A stretch of 13,743 nucleotides of DNA from Zymomonas sp. (GTDB taxonomy: Bacteria > Pseudomonadota > Alphaproteobacteria > Sphingomonadales > Sphingomonadaceae): the NCBI GenBank assembly GCA_027489105.1, contig JAIYAJ010000438.1:1-13743 (forward strand), written 5' to 3'. Made by a program: the position numbers and the translations under genes. This document shows positions 1-7,446 of the stretch, one piece after another. The notes beneath the pieces were generated by a model that was not told where the DNA came from, ran no database searches, and worked only from the letters and a program-made list of their open reading frames with translations. Each line of letters opens with the position of its first letter. Positions within the stretch are counted from its first letter, which is position 1.

Positions 1-547
1 CAGCCTGCTCGCGAACCGGAATGAACGGAAAGGTACGTAGATTGGAGATCGACACCTTTACGGCTTCGAACTCCATGGCGCGCTGGGCGCCATCGCCGTC
101 GCCATGTTCCGCCAGCACCCGCTCGCGCGCCTCATCGAGCAACGAGACCCAGTCGGAGATGAAACCGCCCTTGCCGGGCTCCGCATCGATGAAGCGGTGG
201 CTCAGGGCGGCGGCGCAGCCGCCGCAGCTCTGGTGGCCGAGCACGACGATTTCGGGCACTTCGAGCTGCGTCACCGCGAACTCCAGCGCCGCCGACACGC
301 CATGATGGCCCGGCGAGGTTTCGAACGGCGGGACCATGTTGGCGACATTGCGCACGACGAAGATCTCGCCGGGAGAGGTGTCGAAGATGATCGTGGGATC
401 GACCCGGCTGTCCGAACAGGCGATGACCATCAACTTGGGACTCTGGCCATCGGCAAGCTGGCTCCAGCGCTCGCGCTGCTGGGTCCAGCCATTGCTCTTG
501 AAGCGGCGATAGCCTGCGATCAATCCGGTAAAGTCGGTCATGGCCAT
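1..547 (-). CDS. Beta-class carbonic anhydrase, 3' end cut by the window edge
   Basis: Reversible hydration of CO2 to bicarbonate by a zinc enzyme, expected in the cytoplasm. Reading the minus strand from 547 gives 182 codons without a stop before the left edge, so the C-terminus is missing (the family is usually a little over 200 residues). The zinc ligands of the beta class are visible: Cys44 in ACSDSRVD, with the Asp46/Arg48 dyad, and His105 and Cys108 in GHQSCGG. The stretch VVRNVANMVPP is also typical. Two in-frame starts exist, ATG at 547 and ATG at 541 (protein begins MAMTDF). Neither has a convincing Shine-Dalgarno sequence, so the exact start is open. The gene is divergent from lipA, with about 60 bp between them in which I see no clear promoter. 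Family assignment is firm; the physiological role (bicarbonate supply, pH) is inferred. Confidence 0.93.
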   Translation of the reverse strand, partial: MAMTDFTGLIAGYRRFKSNGWTQQRERWSQLADGQSPKLMVIACSDSRVDPTIIFDTSPGEIFVVRNVANMVPPFETSPGHHGVSAALEFAVTQLEVPEIVVLGHQSCGGCAAALSHRFIDAEPGKGGFISDWVSLLDEARERVLAEHGDGDGAQRAMEFEAVKVSISNLRTFPFIPVREQA

Positions 548-607
548 TGGACTAGTCGCGGTGATGGGGGCTGGCAAGTGGTCGACTCATCGCCTATCTG
601 AACGGCC

Positions 608-1555
608 ATGAGCGAACCTCTGCCCACGCCCGCCACCCCATCCGCCGTCGTCAAGCAGCGCAAGCCGGACTGGATCCGGGTGAAAGCGCCGATGGGGAAG
701 GCCTTTGCCGACACCAAATCTCTCATGCGCCGCCTCAACCTGGCAACGGTGTGCGAGGAAGCGGCTTGCCCGAACATCGGCGAGGGCTTGGCGAAGAAAC
801 ACGTGACGGTGCTGATCCTGGGCGACACCTGCACCCGGGCGTGCGCCTTCTGCAACGTGAAGACCGGCATGCCGCGCGCGGTCGACCCGCTCGAGCCGCA
901 GCATGTCGCCGATGCCGCTGCCGAACTGGGCCTCGAGCATATCGTCGTGACGTCGGTCGACCGCGACGATCTGCCCGATGGCGGCGCACGCCACTTCGTC
1001 AAGGTGATCGAGGCGCTGCGCCGCACGACACCCTCCACGACTATCGAAATCCTGACCCCGGATTTCCGCAACAAGGCCGACGCGGCGATCGAAATGATCG
1101 TGGCCGCGCGGCCCGACGTTTATAATCACAATCTGGAAACGGTCCCGAGGCTCTACCCGACGATCCGCCCCGGTGCGCGCTATTACGCCTCGCTGCGCCT
1201 GCTGGAGTCGGTCAAGCGGCTTGACCCGACGATCTTCACCAAGTCGGGCATCATGGTCGGCCTCGGCGAGGAGCGGCTGGAGGTCCACCAGGTAATGGAC
1301 GACATGCGCTCGGCCGACATCGACTTTATTACGATGGGCCAATATCTGCAGCCGACGCCGAAGCATGCCAAGGTGGCGGAGTTCGTAACGCCAAAGACGT
1401 TCGAGGCCTATGCGGCGATCGCGCGCGCCAAGGGCTTTCTGCTGGTGGCGGCGACGCCGCTGACCCGCTCCAGCTACCACGCCGGTGAGGATTTCGCGAA
1501 GATGCGCGATGCCCGCAACGCGGAACTGGCGCGCAAGGCGGTTCCGGCGGCCTGA
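608..1555 (+). CDS. lipA: Lipoyl synthase (radical SAM), lacking one auxiliary-cluster cysteine
   Basis: Inserts two sulfur atoms into octanoyl groups on lipoyl domains, the last step of lipoate synthesis. The 315-residue length is normal. The radical SAM motif CX3CX2C is present at Cys75, Cys79 and Cys82 ([10 protein letters not shown]). The C-terminal RSSYHA serine motif, which contributes a ligand to the auxiliary 4Fe-4S cluster, is at residues 287-292. The auxiliary motif should read CX4CX5C. Cys49 and Cys54 are there ([12 protein letters not shown]), but residue 60, the expected third Cys, is Gly (GGC at 785-787), and the next residue, usually aromatic, is Leu (TTG at 788-790). The family sulfur donor is this cluster, so activity is doubtful if the sequence is correct. 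All other conserved blocks ([27 protein letters not shown]) are intact. The start at ATG 608 gives the usual N-terminus. The next gene begins one base after the stop. Confidence 0.95.
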   Translation: MSEPLPTPATPSAVVKQRKPDWIRVKAPMGKAFADTKSLMRRLNLATVCEEAACPNIGEGLAKKHVTVLILGDTCTRACAFCNVKTGMPRAVDPLEPQHVADAAAELGLEHIVVTSVDRDDLPDGGARHFVKVIEALRRTTPSTTIEILTPDFRNKADAAIEMIVAARPDVYNHNLETVPRLYPTIRPGARYYASLRLLESVKRLDPTIFTKSGIMVGLGEERLEVHQVMDDMRSADIDFITMGQYLQPTPKHAKVAEFVTPKTFEAYAAIARAKGFLLVAATPLTRSSYHAGEDFAKMRDARNAELARKAVPAA

Positions 1556-1556
1556 T

Positions 1557-2042
1557 ATGCCGAGGCATCACGAGGTCCGGACGCTCCCTTACCGCCCGGA
1601 GCAGATATTCGATCTGGTGGCCGACGTCGCATCCTATGGACAGTTTCTGCCCTGGGTGTCGGCAGTACGCGTGCGATCGGACAGCGAGACCGAGATGATC
1701 GCTGACCTGATGGTGGGCTTCAAGGCGTTGCGGGAGAAGTTCACATCGAAGGTCACCAAGCAGCGCCCCCAGAGCATCCATCTCGACTATCTCGACGGGC
1801 CGCTCAAATATCTGCGTAACGACTGGACCTTCGCGCCGGACGGGAAGGGCGGGACGCTGGTCGACTTCTCGATCGAGTTCGAGTTCAAGTCGCGTCTTTT
1901 CGAGATGGTCGCGGGGCAGGTTTTCGACCGGGCGCTGCGCATGATGATCGGCGCGTTCGAGGAGCGCGCCGCCAAGCTCTATGGGGTCCCTTCGAGCGAC
2001 GCTCCCGGCATCAGCAGTTCCAGCGCGCACAGCGCCGCCTGA
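1557..2042 (+). CDS. Coq10/RatA-like START-domain (SRPBCC) protein
   Basis: A 161-residue single-domain protein of the polyketide cyclase/START family that includes mitochondrial Coq10 (a ubiquinone-binding helper of respiration) and bacterial RatA. The start MPRHHEVRTLPYRPEQIFDLVADV and the later block YLDGPLKYLRNDWTF are characteristic, as is the C-terminal helix FDRALRMMIGAFEERA. I chose ATG 1557 because it sits one base after the lipA stop (TGATATG) and gives the family N-terminus; the frame is open further upstream inside lipA but that part is not protein-like for this family. Co-transcription with lipA is likely. The last 21 codons (Ser/Ala-rich tail) overlap the 3' end of cinA on the other strand. 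A lipid or quinone-binding role is inferred from the family; the RatA toxin label often given to such genes is not supported by anything seen here. Confidence 0.85.
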   Translation: MPRHHEVRTLPYRPEQIFDLVADVASYGQFLPWVSAVRVRSDSETEMIADLMVGFKALREKFTSKVTKQRPQSIHLDYLDGPLKYLRNDWTFAPDGKGGTLVDFSIEFEFKSRLFEMVAGQVFDRALRMMIGAFEERAAKLYGVPSSDAPGISSSSAHSAA

Positions 2043-2515
2043 AGACGGACGCCGCCGCGTCCCAGATCACCGAAATGCCGCTTGTCGGCGGCGATGTCCT
2101 CCGGATCGGCACCCTTGATCGCGCGGCCGAACACAACCGTGCCGACCGGCTTCCTGTCGCTGCCGCCACCGGGACCCGCAACTCCGGTGATCGCTACGGC
2201 GATGTCGGCGTCGCTGCGCTCCTGCGCGCCGCGCGCCATCGCCCAGGCGACCGCGATCGAGACGGCGCCGAAGGTCTCGATCATCTCGAACGGGACGCCA
2301 AGCATCGCGACCTTCGCCTCGTTCGAGTAGGTGACAAAGCTTGAACCGAGAACGTCAGACGACCCCGCAATCTCCGTGATCGCTGCGGCGACGAGGCCCC
2401 CGGTGCAGCTCTCGGCAAGCGCGATCCGGCGTCCGGCGGCACGGTTCGCATCCACCACGCGACGGGCGGCTTCGAGCAGTTCCGGCGGGAGAAGGCTGTC
2501 GATCTTGTCGGTCAT
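1979..2515 (-). CDS. pncC: CinA C-terminal-type nicotinamide-nucleotide amidohydrolase (PncC)
   Basis: Deamidates nicotinamide mononucleotide to nicotinate mononucleotide, a pyridine-nucleotide salvage step. The 178-residue protein corresponds only to the CinA C-terminal domain; the N-terminal molybdopterin-like (COG1058) domain of full CinA is absent, which is common in proteobacteria. The active-site motif AESCTGG carries the presumed catalytic Ser36. Other family blocks are SFVTYSNEAK and the glycine-rich AITGVAGPGGGSDRKPVGTV. The ATG at 2515 is 13 bp after the ispDF stop on the same strand, so the two are probably co-transcribed. Only a weak purine-rich stretch precedes the start. The C-terminus (ASLEGTP, stop TAG) overlaps the convergent Coq10-like gene by 64 bp. 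Enzyme family is clear; a role in DNA uptake, as the historic cinA name implies, should not be assumed. Confidence 0.9.
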   Translation of the reverse strand: MTDKIDSLLPPELLEAARRVVDANRAAGRRIALAESCTGGLVAAAITEIAGSSDVLGSSFVTYSNEAKVAMLGVPFEMIETFGAVSIAVAWAMARGAQERSDADIAVAITGVAGPGGGSDRKPVGTVVFGRAIKGADPEDIAADKRHFGDLGRGGVRLQAALCALELLMPGASLEGTP

Positions 2516-2528
2516 GCGGCGGTTCCGT

Positions 2529-3680
2529 TCATATCGGCTGAGGCACCCTTATCGTGGCGATGGCCTGCGCGGCTATGCCTTCCTTGCGACCGGTGAAGCC
2601 CAGCCGCTCGGTCGTGGTGGCCTTCACGCTCACCTGCGCTTCGGAAAGGCCGAGGATGCGGGCGATATTCGTCCGGATCGCGGCGCGGTGCGGCCCGACT
2701 TTGGGGGCCTCGCAGATGATGGTGAGGTCGACGAAGTCGATGATCCCGCCGGCCTCGGCGACCAGCGACCGGGCATGGTTCAGGAACAGCTCCGAGTCCG
2801 CGCCCTTCCATTGCGGATCGCTCGGCGGGAAATGGCTGCCGATGTCACCCGCCGCGATCGTGCCTAGAAGGGCGTCAGTCAGAGCGTGTAGCGCGACATC
2901 CGCATCGCTGTGCCCGGCAAGGCCATGGCTATGCGGGATGGCGACGCCGCCCAGATGGACGCGATCGCCCTCGGCAAAGGCGTGGACGTCGAAACCCGAG
3001 GCGGACCGGCTGATCATCGGAAACCTCTCGGCAGCCGCGTCGAAATCGGCGGCATAGGTCAGTTTTTCCAGGGTGCGATCCCCCTCCACCACGGCAATGC
3101 GGAAACCGGCGGCGCGTGCCACCTGGGCATCGTCGGTCGCTTCGCGGTCCGCCGGCCAGGCCTGGTGCGCGGCGATGATATCGGCGCGCCGGAAGGCCTG
3201 CGGCGTCTGGATGCGCCACAGCGCGTCACGCGAGACCGTGTCACCCAGCAGCCCGTCGCCTCTGGCCAGCGTATCCACCACGGGTAGCGCGGCAATCGCT
3301 CCGTCGTGATCGTCGAACGCAGCGAGCAGCCGCTCGATCACCGCAGCGGGAACGAAGGGGCGCGCGGCGTCGTGGATAAGGACGATGTCGGCGTCGCAGG
3401 CGGCGAGGCCGGCAAGGACAGAGTCGCGCCGGGTCGCGCCGCCGATCACCGGCGGGGGCAGGCGCGCACCGGCTATCGCAGACGCATAGAGCGACTCCTG
3501 GCCTTCACCGATCACCACCTGGACGACGTCGATGCGGGGATGATTCAGCAGGGAATCGATCGCGTGGCGCAGCACCGGCTTCCCGGCCAGTTCGCGATAT
3601 TGCTTGGGTATCTCGCTGCCGCTGCGCACGCCGCGCCCGGCTGCGACGATCAAGGCTGCTATGCGGGGCGCGCCGTTCAT
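2529..3680 (-). CDS. ispDF: Bifunctional IspD/IspF enzyme of the MEP isoprenoid pathway
   Basis: Two steps of the methylerythritol phosphate pathway in one 383-residue chain: CTP-dependent formation of CDP-methylerythritol (IspD), then cyclisation to MEcPP (IspF). IspD covers about residues 5-218, with the nucleotide loop [14 protein letters not shown], the PKQY lysine (Lys26), GGATRRDSV and IHDAARPFV. IspF covers about 222-383, with zinc ligands Asp231 and His233 (GFDVHAF) and His265 ([13 protein letters not shown]), and the end motif [17 protein letters not shown]. Such fusions are known in alpha- and epsilonproteobacteria. I start at ATG 3680 ([12 protein letters not shown]) because it fits the IspD N-terminus. 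The frame is open upstream, with another ATG at about 3736 (MSDVTG) preceded by a GGAG, so a 19-residue longer protein is possible. dusB is divergent; cinA/pncC follows. Confidence 0.94.
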   Translation of the reverse strand: MNGAPRIAALIVAAGRGVRSGSEIPKQYRELAGKPVLRHAIDSLLNHPRIDVVQVVIGEGQESLYASAIAGARLPPPVIGGATRRDSVLAGLAACDADIVLIHDAARPFVPAAVIERLLAAFDDHDGAIAALPVVDTLARGDGLLGDTVSRDALWRIQTPQAFRRADIIAAHQAWPADREATDDAQVARAAGFRIAVVEGDRTLEKLTYAADFDAAAERFPMISRSASGFDVHAFAEGDRVHLGGVAIPHSHGLAGHSDADVALHALTDALLGTIAAGDIGSHFPPSDPQWKGADSELFLNHARSLVAEAGGIIDFVDLTIICEAPKVGPHRAAIRTNIARILGLSEAQVSVKATTTERLGFTGRKEGIAAQAIATIRVPQPI

Positions 3681-3796
3681 CGGTCGGCGCTTTAGGATGC
3701 CCGGCCTCGCAGGTAAAGCGCCCGTGACGTCGCTCATGCGGCCAGCTTGCTCCGCAGGCGATATGCGGCTAGGGGAGTGCTGCTTTTTTAGGCAAC
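3681..3796. promoter_or_regulatory. Divergent intergenic region ispDF / dusB
   Basis: This 116-bp stretch separates two divergent genes, so it must hold, or lie next to, promoters for both the ispDF-pncC pair and the dusB-ntr block, unless ispDF starts at the upstream ATG near 3736. I see a purine-rich AGGGGAG at 3771-3777 and a T-run at 3784-3789, but no -35/-10 pair I would defend on either strand. The promoter assignment is by position only. Confidence 0.35.
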
Positions 3797-4807
3797 ATGG
3801 CAGCCATGACACCCACATTGCGTCCCATTCAGATCGGTCCCGTTCGGATCGACAGCCCGGTCATCCTCGCGCCCATGACGGGCGTCAGCGATCTGCCCTT
3901 CCGGCGGGTCGTGCGCGGCTATGGTTCGGGGCTGAACGTCACCGAGATGATCGCCAGCCAGGCCGCGATCCGCGAAACCCGCCAGTCGCTGCAGAAGGCG
4001 CTGTGGGATCCGTCGGAGGAGCCCGTCTCGATGCAGCTGGTCGGCTGCACCCCCAAGGAAATGGGGGAGGCGGCGAAGCTGAGCCAGGATCGTGGTGCTG
4101 CCATCATCGACATCAACATGGGCTGCCCCGTGCGCAAGGTCGTCAATGGCGATGCGGGATCGGCGCTGATGCGGACCCCCGATCTTGCGGTCGAGATCGT
4201 CAAGGCGACGGTGGCCGCAGTCGACGTGCCGGTGACGCTCAAGATGCGGATGGGCTGGGATCATGACAGCCTGAACGCGCCCGAGATCGCCCGCATCGCC
4301 GAGGATGTCGGCGTGAAGATGATCACGGTCCATGGCCGTACGCGCAACCAGATGTACAAGGGCAGCGCCGACTGGGCCTTCGTGCGCCGGGTCAAGGAGG
4401 CGGTCTCGATCCCGGTCATCGTCAACGGCGATATCTGCTCGATCGACGACGCGATCACCGCGATCGAATTGTCGGGCGCCGATGGGCTGATGATCGGTCG
4501 CGGCTCCTATGGCCGCCCCTGGCTATTGTCGCAGGTGATGCATTTCTTCGAGACTGGCGAGCGCAGGGCAGATCCCACGGTCGAAGAGCAATATCACGTC
4601 ATTCTCGCGCATTATCACGAGATGCTCGAACTCTACGGCAAGGACGTCGGGGTCAATATGGCCCGCAAGCATATCGGCTGGTACACCAAGGGTCTCACCG
4701 GATCCGCCGAGTTCCGCAACAAGGTCAATCAGGAGGCCGATCCGGCGCGCGTCATCGCGATGCTCGGTGAGTTCTACGCACCGTGGCTCTCCCGCGCGGC
4801 GGCCTGA
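3797..4807 (+). CDS. dusB: tRNA-dihydrouridine synthase DusB (NifR3 family)
   Basis: Flavin-dependent reduction of uridine to dihydrouridine in tRNA. The 336-residue length is normal. The TIM-barrel begins with [16 protein letters not shown]. The catalytic cysteine is Cys110 in [23 protein letters not shown] and tRNA contacts are in [29 protein letters not shown] and [13 protein letters not shown]. The C-terminal helical domain has [12 protein letters not shown]. The start is uncertain between ATG 3797 (MAAMTPT) and ATG 3806 (MTPT), with only a short AGG close to the first. The gene is the first of a same-strand run with ntrB; its TGA shares one base with the proposed ntrB ATG. This dusB-ntrBC order is the classic nifR3-ntrB-ntrC arrangement of alphaproteobacteria such as Rhodobacter. 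Confidence 0.96.
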   Translation: MAAMTPTLRPIQIGPVRIDSPVILAPMTGVSDLPFRRVVRGYGSGLNVTEMIASQAAIRETRQSLQKALWDPSEEPVSMQLVGCTPKEMGEAAKLSQDRGAAIIDINMGCPVRKVVNGDAGSALMRTPDLAVEIVKATVAAVDVPVTLKMRMGWDHDSLNAPEIARIAEDVGVKMITVHGRTRNQMYKGSADWAFVRRVKEAVSIPVIVNGDICSIDDAITAIELSGADGLMIGRGSYGRPWLLSQVMHFFETGERRADPTVEEQYHVILAHYHEMLELYGKDVGVNMARKHIGWYTKGLTGSAEFRNKVNQEADPARVIAMLGEFYAPWLSRAAA

Positions 4808-5904
4808 TGCGTATGGCGAAACGCGGGGCGGTCCCCCGGGTAGCCGCCGACGCGCCATCGCCGGCCGAGACGCTGGCGGCGATGGCGACGGCCGTTCTGG
4901 TAATCGATCCCGACGGGATCGTCGTCGATCTCAATGCGGCCTGCGAATCGCTGTTCAACCTCAGTCGGAACCAGATCGTCGCCAGGCCGGTGTTCGACGC
5001 TATCGGTCATCCGCTGACGTCGATGCCCAGCGACGCACCCTTCGCGGCCTATGACCTTGAAATCGTCGTTCCGCTCGGCCGGCGCATGCGTGTCGACCTG
5101 ATGGTGGCGCCGCTGCCCGAGCGGGCGGGGTGGCGGACCGTTTCGATCCACGCTCATGCGCGCAGCGCCATCGGCGCACGTTCCGTTGATCGCGAGGGTG
5201 GTACCCGCACCGCCGTCGCCGCCGCCGCGATGCTCGCGCATGAGATCAAGAACCCGCTTTCGGCGGTGCGAGGCGCGGCCCAATTGCTTGAGTCGACCTG
5301 CGACGAGGAGTCGCGCGCGCTTACCCGGCTGATCCGCGAAGAGGTCGATCGCGTGGCTGCGCTGATCGACCGCATGCAGGGCTTCACCGACACGCGGCCG
5401 ATGGAGATGACGCCGCAGAACATCCATGCGATCCTGGGCCATGCCCGCGAAGTCGCACTGCAGGGGTTCGCCAAGGGACGTGTGATCCGTGAAATCTATG
5501 ATCCCTCTCTGCCGGCTGTGCTCGGCCACCGGGATTCGCTCATCCAGATTTTGATCAACCTGTTGAAGAACGCTGCCGAGGCGATGGAAGCGATGCCAGG
5601 TGCTATCACCCTGACCACGGCCTATCGGCATGGCGTCTCGATGCGCCGTGCCGACGGGAACGCCCGCCAGCCGCTGCCGATCGAACTGTGCGTGATCGAC
5701 GAGGGGCCTGGCGCGCCGCCGGAGATCGAGGGGCATTTGTTCGATCCGTTTGTCACAACCAAACGCAGCGGGAGCGGGCTCGGTCTGGCACTGGTCGAGA
5801 AGCTCGTCGCCGATCAGGGCGGCATCATCGAATATGCGCGGGAGGGGCTTCCCCCGAAGACTGTCTTCCGCCTTCTCCTCCCCAGGGCGAGGGTCATGGC
5901 ATGA
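4807..5904 (+). CDS. ntrB: Nitrogen regulation sensor kinase/phosphatase NtrB (GlnL)
   Basis: Cytoplasmic histidine kinase that phosphorylates NtrC under nitrogen limitation and, with PII, dephosphorylates it in excess (family knowledge). The 365-residue protein has no membrane segment. Order of parts: a PAS domain at about residues 20-125 (AVLVIDPDGIVVDLNAACESLF); the phosphoacceptor His145 in the HisKA motif AHEIKNPLSAVRGAAQLLE; then a HATPase domain with N box NLLKNAAEAM, G1 DEGPGAPPEI, and G2 TKRSGSGLGLALV. The start at ATG 4807 overlaps the dusB stop by one base (TGATG), which suggests translational coupling; ATG 4813 (MAKRG) is possible. The frame is open to 4783, but that part lies inside dusB. 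The last codons overlap the ntrC start as ATGA. Confidence 0.95.
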   Translation: MRMAKRGAVPRVAADAPSPAETLAAMATAVLVIDPDGIVVDLNAACESLFNLSRNQIVARPVFDAIGHPLTSMPSDAPFAAYDLEIVVPLGRRMRVDLMVAPLPERAGWRTVSIHAHARSAIGARSVDREGGTRTAVAAAAMLAHEIKNPLSAVRGAAQLLESTCDEESRALTRLIREEVDRVAALIDRMQGFTDTRPMEMTPQNIHAILGHAREVALQGFAKGRVIREIYDPSLPAVLGHRDSLIQILINLLKNAAEAMEAMPGAITLTTAYRHGVSMRRADGNARQPLPIELCVIDEGPGAPPEIEGHLFDPFVTTKRSGSGLGLALVEKLVADQGGIIEYAREGLPPKTVFRLLLPRARVMA

Positions 5905-7361
5905 GTGGCGTTGGCGGGCGTGTATTGGTGGTGGATGACGATGCGGCGATCCGCACCGTGGTTCGTGAGGCGTTGCGGCGGGCGGGGCATGTGGTCGAGA
6001 CGGCCGCCTCGGTGGCCGACCAGCGGCGCCTGTTCGCCAGCTTCGACCCGCAGGTGCTCGTCACCGACGTGATGCTGCCCGATGGCAATGGGCTCGACGT
6101 CATCCCGGAGATGCTCGCCAAGGATCCGGGGCTTCCGGTCATCGTGCTGTCGGCGCAGAACACCTTCACGACCGCCTTGCGCGCGACCGAGCAAGGCGCG
6201 TTCGATTATCTGCCCAAGCCGTTCGATCTCGGCGAACTGGCCCGGGCCGTTTCCGATGCGCTGGCGGCGCGGGCTGCGAGCAGTGCCGCGGCGGCGGCGA
6301 GCGAGGCGACCGAGGACCTGCCGCTGATCGGCCGCTCCCCGCCTATGCAGGAGGTGTACCGCACCATCGCCCGGGTCGTGGCGAACGACCTCACGGTGCT
6401 GGTTCTGGGCGAGTCCGGCACCGGCAAGGAACTGGTCGCCCGCGCCATCCATGACTTCGGCCCGCGCTCTGCGGCGCCATTCGTCGCCATTAACATGGCC
6501 GCGATCCCGCGCGAGCTGATCGAATCCGAGCTTTTCGGGCATGAGCGCGGGGCCTTCACCGGCGCGCAGGCGCGGTCGGCGGGCCGCTTCGAACAGGCGC
6601 AGGGCGGAACGCTCTTCCTCGACGAGATCGGTGACATGCCGATGGAGGCGCAGACCCGGCTTCTGCGCGTGCTCCAGGCCGGCGAGTTCACGACCGTCGG
6701 TGGCACCCGATCGATCAAGGCCGACGTCCGCATCATCGCGGCGACCCACAAGGACCTTCCCCGGCTGATCGCCGACGGAGGCTTTCGCGAAGATCTCTAT
6801 TACCGTCTCAACGTTGTCCCGATCAGGCTCCCGTCGCTGCGCCAGCGCGGCGAGGATATCGGCGAACTGGCGCGCTTCTTTCTCGATCGGGCGGCGGCTG
6901 ACGGGCTGCCGCGCAAGGCGCTCGATCCGGGAGCGGTGACGCGACTCATGCAGCATGGCTGGCCGGGCAATGTCCGCGAGCTTGAAAATCTGATGCGGCG
7001 CCTCGCCGTGCTCAGCCGCGAGGATGTGATCACCGCGAGCCTCGTCGAGCAACAATTGCACCAACAGCAGCCGACGGACTTCGCCGCCTCCACTGCCATG
7101 GTGAGCGCCGCTGGGCTGGCGGATGCGGTGGGCCAGCATCTGGCGAGCTATTTTTCCGGCTTCGGCCGCGATCTGCCACCGGATGGTCTGTACGATCGGG
7201 TGCTGGCCGAGATGGAACGCCCGTTGTTGCGGCTTACCCTGGCGGCGGTCAAAGGCAATCAGCTGCGCGCGGCGCGGCTTTTGGGGATCAACCGCAATAC
7301 GTTGCGCAAGAAGCTGACCGATTTGGGGATCGACGCGCTGGCGGCAAAACGCTCCGACTGA
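5901..7361 (+). CDS. ntrC: Nitrogen regulation response regulator NtrC, sigma-54 activator
   Basis: Transcription activator of nitrogen-limitation genes through sigma-54. The 486 residues show a receiver domain with acidic pocket VDDD (11-14), phosphoacceptor Asp56 (VTDVMLP) and Lys106 (LPKPF). The AAA+ domain has Walker A GESGTGKE (170-177), the sigma-54-contacting GAFTGA loop (217-222), Walker B LFLDE (238-242), the arginine-containing [12 protein letters not shown] and sensor WPGNVRELEN. A Fis-type helix-turn-helix lies at the C-terminus (NQLRAARLLGINRNTLRKKL). All key residues are present, so this should be a full activator. The start at ATG 5901 gives the standard MSGVGGRVLVVDDD beginning and overlaps the ntrB stop by four bases (ATGA). 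The frame stays open upstream within ntrB but is not used. The partner is NtrB immediately upstream. Confidence 0.96.
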   Translation: MSGVGGRVLVVDDDAAIRTVVREALRRAGHVVETAASVADQRRLFASFDPQVLVTDVMLPDGNGLDVIPEMLAKDPGLPVIVLSAQNTFTTALRATEQGAFDYLPKPFDLGELARAVSDALAARAASSAAAAASEATEDLPLIGRSPPMQEVYRTIARVVANDLTVLVLGESGTGKELVARAIHDFGPRSAAPFVAINMAAIPRELIESELFGHERGAFTGAQARSAGRFEQAQGGTLFLDEIGDMPMEAQTRLLRVLQAGEFTTVGGTRSIKADVRIIAATHKDLPRLIADGGFREDLYYRLNVVPIRLPSLRQRGEDIGELARFFLDRAAADGLPRKALDPGAVTRLMQHGWPGNVRELENLMRRLAVLSREDVITASLVEQQLHQQQPTDFAASTAMVSAAGLADAVGQHLASYFSGFGRDLPPDGLYDRVLAEMERPLLRLTLAAVKGNQLRAARLLGINRNTLRKKLTDLGIDALAAKRSD

Positions 7362-7446
7362 CCTGCGGTCGCGGCGCGACATGGCGTTGCGCGCGTGCGA
7401 CGTCACTGTGTTCCCGAAGCCACGCTGTTGTGGTAACCCGGCCACG

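Noticed and set aside
587..1480. Minus-strand open frame opposite lipA
   Set aside because: Shadow of lipA, with no protein-like composition or motif.
1557..2042. RatA toxin of a toxin-antitoxin system
   Set aside because: No RatB-like partner gene is adjacent, and the gene sits after lipA; the Coq10-type quinone-binding family fits better.
3681..3818. Longer ispDF N-terminus reaching 3818
   Set aside because: The extra residues (Trp/Cys/Pro-rich) do not fit IspD and would overlap the dusB start; only the shorter alternative near 3736 remains possible.
7368..7380. Hairpin GTCGC/GCGAC after ntrC as a terminator
   Set aside because: The stem is only 5 bp with no T-run after it.
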